NCBI GenBank assembly: GCA_030592565.1 | Contig: JAUVIX010000251.1 | Span: forward strand, 1-5,990 | Direction of reading: 5' to 3' | DNA: 5,990 nt | DNA from: Chlorobiota bacterium | GTDB taxonomy: Bacteria > Bacteroidota > Bacteroidia > Bacteroidales > JAADJA01 | Part shown: piece after piece, positions 4,475 to 5,990 of the stretch | Position numbering within the stretch: the stretch's first letter is position 1 | How the letters are laid out: each line of letters starts with the position of its first letter | Notes under the pieces: model-generated | What the model saw: the letters and a program-made list of their open reading frames with translations, nothing else | The model's database searches: none | Told to the model about the DNA's origin: nothing | Program-made: the position numbers and the translations under genes

Positions 4475-5990
4475 ATGCTAAGACTTAAAATAGTATTGCT
4501 TATTGTATTTTCCGGTGTCCTTTTTACAGCACTTTTTTATCATCAGTATTTGGGTTTAAACCTTCTAATCTTTGAGGCATTTATTCTGTCGGCAATGGTA
4601 ATATCCAGAAAGGCAGAGTTTAAGGGAAGGCTTGAACTGGTTACTTTTTTGGGGACAATCCTTACTGCTTTTTTGGTGGTTGTCCATAATTCAACATTGT
4701 CCATAACAGTTAATTTGATATCCATATTTATACTTTTTGGAATTATTGTTTATCCGCAGTTGCGAAACCTTTCTTATGCGCCGTTGCTTGCTGCATACAG
4801 TCTCTTTAAATCGCAGGGTAGTTTCATCAGATTATTGTCCGACGGTAATACAAAGGCGACAACTGTTGTCAGGTATTTGAAAATTTTAGGTATCCCCATA
4901 ATAGTATTTTTCATCTTTTTGTTAATATACAAGTTATCTAACCCCATTTTTGAACGATATACCGATTCTGTTGCAGAGATTATAAGCCAATGGATAACTT
5001 CTTTGTTTGAAAACATCAATATCCCATTGCTGTTGACCTTTTTTCTGGGATTATTTTTGAGTAATTTCTTTTTTCTTGGTAAGGCGAATGTGAGGGTTGC
5101 AAAGCTGGATTTACAAGGGAGCGATTTTCTGGTGAGGAAAAGAAAAACTCATTTCCTGCCTTTTAAAATGATGGGATTGTTGAATGAATACAAAACGGGC
5201 ATTTTCCTTTTTGTAATATTAAACTTGCTGCTGTTGATAGTTAACATCATTGACATTTATTGGGTCTGGTTTAATTTTGAATGGAATGGGCAATATCTGA
5301 AACAGTTTGTTCACGAAGGGACATATCTTCTGATTTTTTCGGTATTGCTCTCCATTGTGTTAACGCTCTATTTTTTCAGAGGCAATCTTAACTTCCTGAA
5401 GAACAACAAGTGGCTTATCCGTTTATCGAAATTCTGGCTTCTTCAAAACGCTGTTCTTGTTGTTTCTGTTGCCATACGTAATTTTTGGTATATTAATTAT
5501 TATGCATTGGCCTATAAAAGGATCGGAGTATTTTTCTTTTTGATTGCAACACTATTCAGCATTTACTATGTCTATCGTAAAATAGAATTTAAAAAATCTT
5601 CCTGGTATCTCTTCAGGTCAAATTCCCTGGCATTATATATTATTCTTGTCTCGATGACTCTGTTTAACTGGGATATCATTATTGCAAAATATAATTTTAG
5701 TCATTATAAAAGATCCTTTGTCCATCTTGATTTTTTATCGGGGTTAAGCGATAAGGCTTTACCGTATCTTGATGTTCCTAAAGAAAACTTGAAAGAAATT
5801 TCCGCGGAGCAGCAAGATCAATTCTCATCTTCATTCAGCCGGAATTATTACATGAAACCGGATGATTATTATGAGCATATTCAATGGCGCAAAGACCGCT
5901 TCCTGAGAGAATGGCCGGAAAGGAACTGGTTCTCATGGAATCTTGCGGATTGGAGGGCGTACAATATTTTGATAAAAAAACAGGGAGCAG
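4475..5990 (+). CDS. DUF4153/DUF4173-type polytopic membrane protein (3' end outside the window)
   Basis: The frame runs open from ATG at 4475 to the right edge, at least 505 codons. It starts MLRLKIVLLIVFSGVLF and contains about nine to ten hydrophobic segments, near residues 3-22, 26-43, 55-70, 74-92, 134-156, 182-198, 241-262, 283-302, 318-337, 350-368 and 383-404. A soluble tail follows with LSGLSDKALPYLDVP and WFSWNLADWRAYN. The YINYYALAYKRIGVFFFLIATLF segment and the tail resemble DUF4153/DUF4173 proteins, an uncharacterised integral inner-membrane family. No transport or catalytic motif is evident, so the function is unknown. ATG at 4475 is taken as the start because the first membrane helix begins just after it and the upstream DNA is AT-rich and non-coding. 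It is transcribed away from yebC. Family assignment is from memory of the motif pattern and less certain than the membrane topology. Confidence 0.82.
   Translation, partial: MLRLKIVLLIVFSGVLFTALFYHQYLGLNLLIFEAFILSAMVISRKAEFKGRLELVTFLGTILTAFLVVVHNSTLSITVNLISIFILFGIIVYPQLRNLSYAPLLAAYSLFKSQGSFIRLLSDGNTKATTVVRYLKILGIPIIVFFIFLLIYKLSNPIFERYTDSVAEIISQWITSLFENINIPLLLTFFLGLFLSNFFFLGKANVRVAKLDLQGSDFLVRKRKTHFLPFKMMGLLNEYKTGIFLFVILNLLLLIVNIIDIYWVWFNFEWNGQYLKQFVHEGTYLLIFSVLLSIVLTLYFFRGNLNFLKNNKWLIRLSKFWLLQNAVLVVSVAIRNFWYINYYALAYKRIGVFFFLIATLFSIYYVYRKIEFKKSSWYLFRSNSLALYIILVSMTLFNWDIIIAKYNFSHYKRSFVHLDFLSGLSDKALPYLDVPKENLKEISAEQQDQFSSSFSRNYYMKPDDYYEHIQWRKDRFLREWPERNWFSWNLADWRAYNILIKKQGA

Noticed and set aside
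4543..5019. Two minus-strand frames opposite the membrane protein gene
   Set aside because: They are antisense to a continuous frame of more than 500 codons with regular membrane segments.

Overview
The window looks like a chromosomal segment of an AT-rich member of the Bacteroidota. The first gene ends in a type IX secretion (T9SS) type A sorting domain with a YPNPA motif, which is close to diagnostic for that phylum. No clear Shine-Dalgarno sequence precedes any gene start (short A/T-rich leaders instead), which also fits. The genus cannot be named from this sequence.

Left part (1-1339, + strand): the 3' end of a secreted T9SS cargo protein, then a 280-residue uncharacterised lipoprotein that starts at GTG and carries a clear lipobox. 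Middle (1339-2423): a repeat-rich, GC-richer mosaic placed exactly between two convergent genes. It is built from modules bounded by the motif GGGGGTG or its complement CACCCCC, and it contains a small DUF559 (PD-(D/E)XK, Vsr-like) endonuclease gene enclosed by nested inverted repeats. Two diverged copies of a hairpin-forming repeat flank the nuclease gene. Right part (2458-4218, - strand): queG (epoxyqueuosine reductase, tRNA queuosine synthesis) downstream of a YebC/TACO1-family gene, 57 bp apart and probably co-transcribed. A 256-bp divergent intergenic region follows, then a long polytopic membrane protein of the DUF4153/DUF4173 type (4475 onward, + strand), which runs off the right edge.

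The flanking genes are ordinary housekeeping or envelope genes: tRNA modification and translation support (queG, yebC), and surface or membrane proteins. The item of most interest is the DUF559 cassette. An orphan nuclease gene, nested inverted termini, degenerate MITE-like palindromic repeats and a location between gene 3' ends together resemble the REP/RAYT arrangement of other bacteria, but with a different nuclease fold. That parallel is inference. The repeats, their symmetry and the nuclease motifs are visible directly in the sequence.
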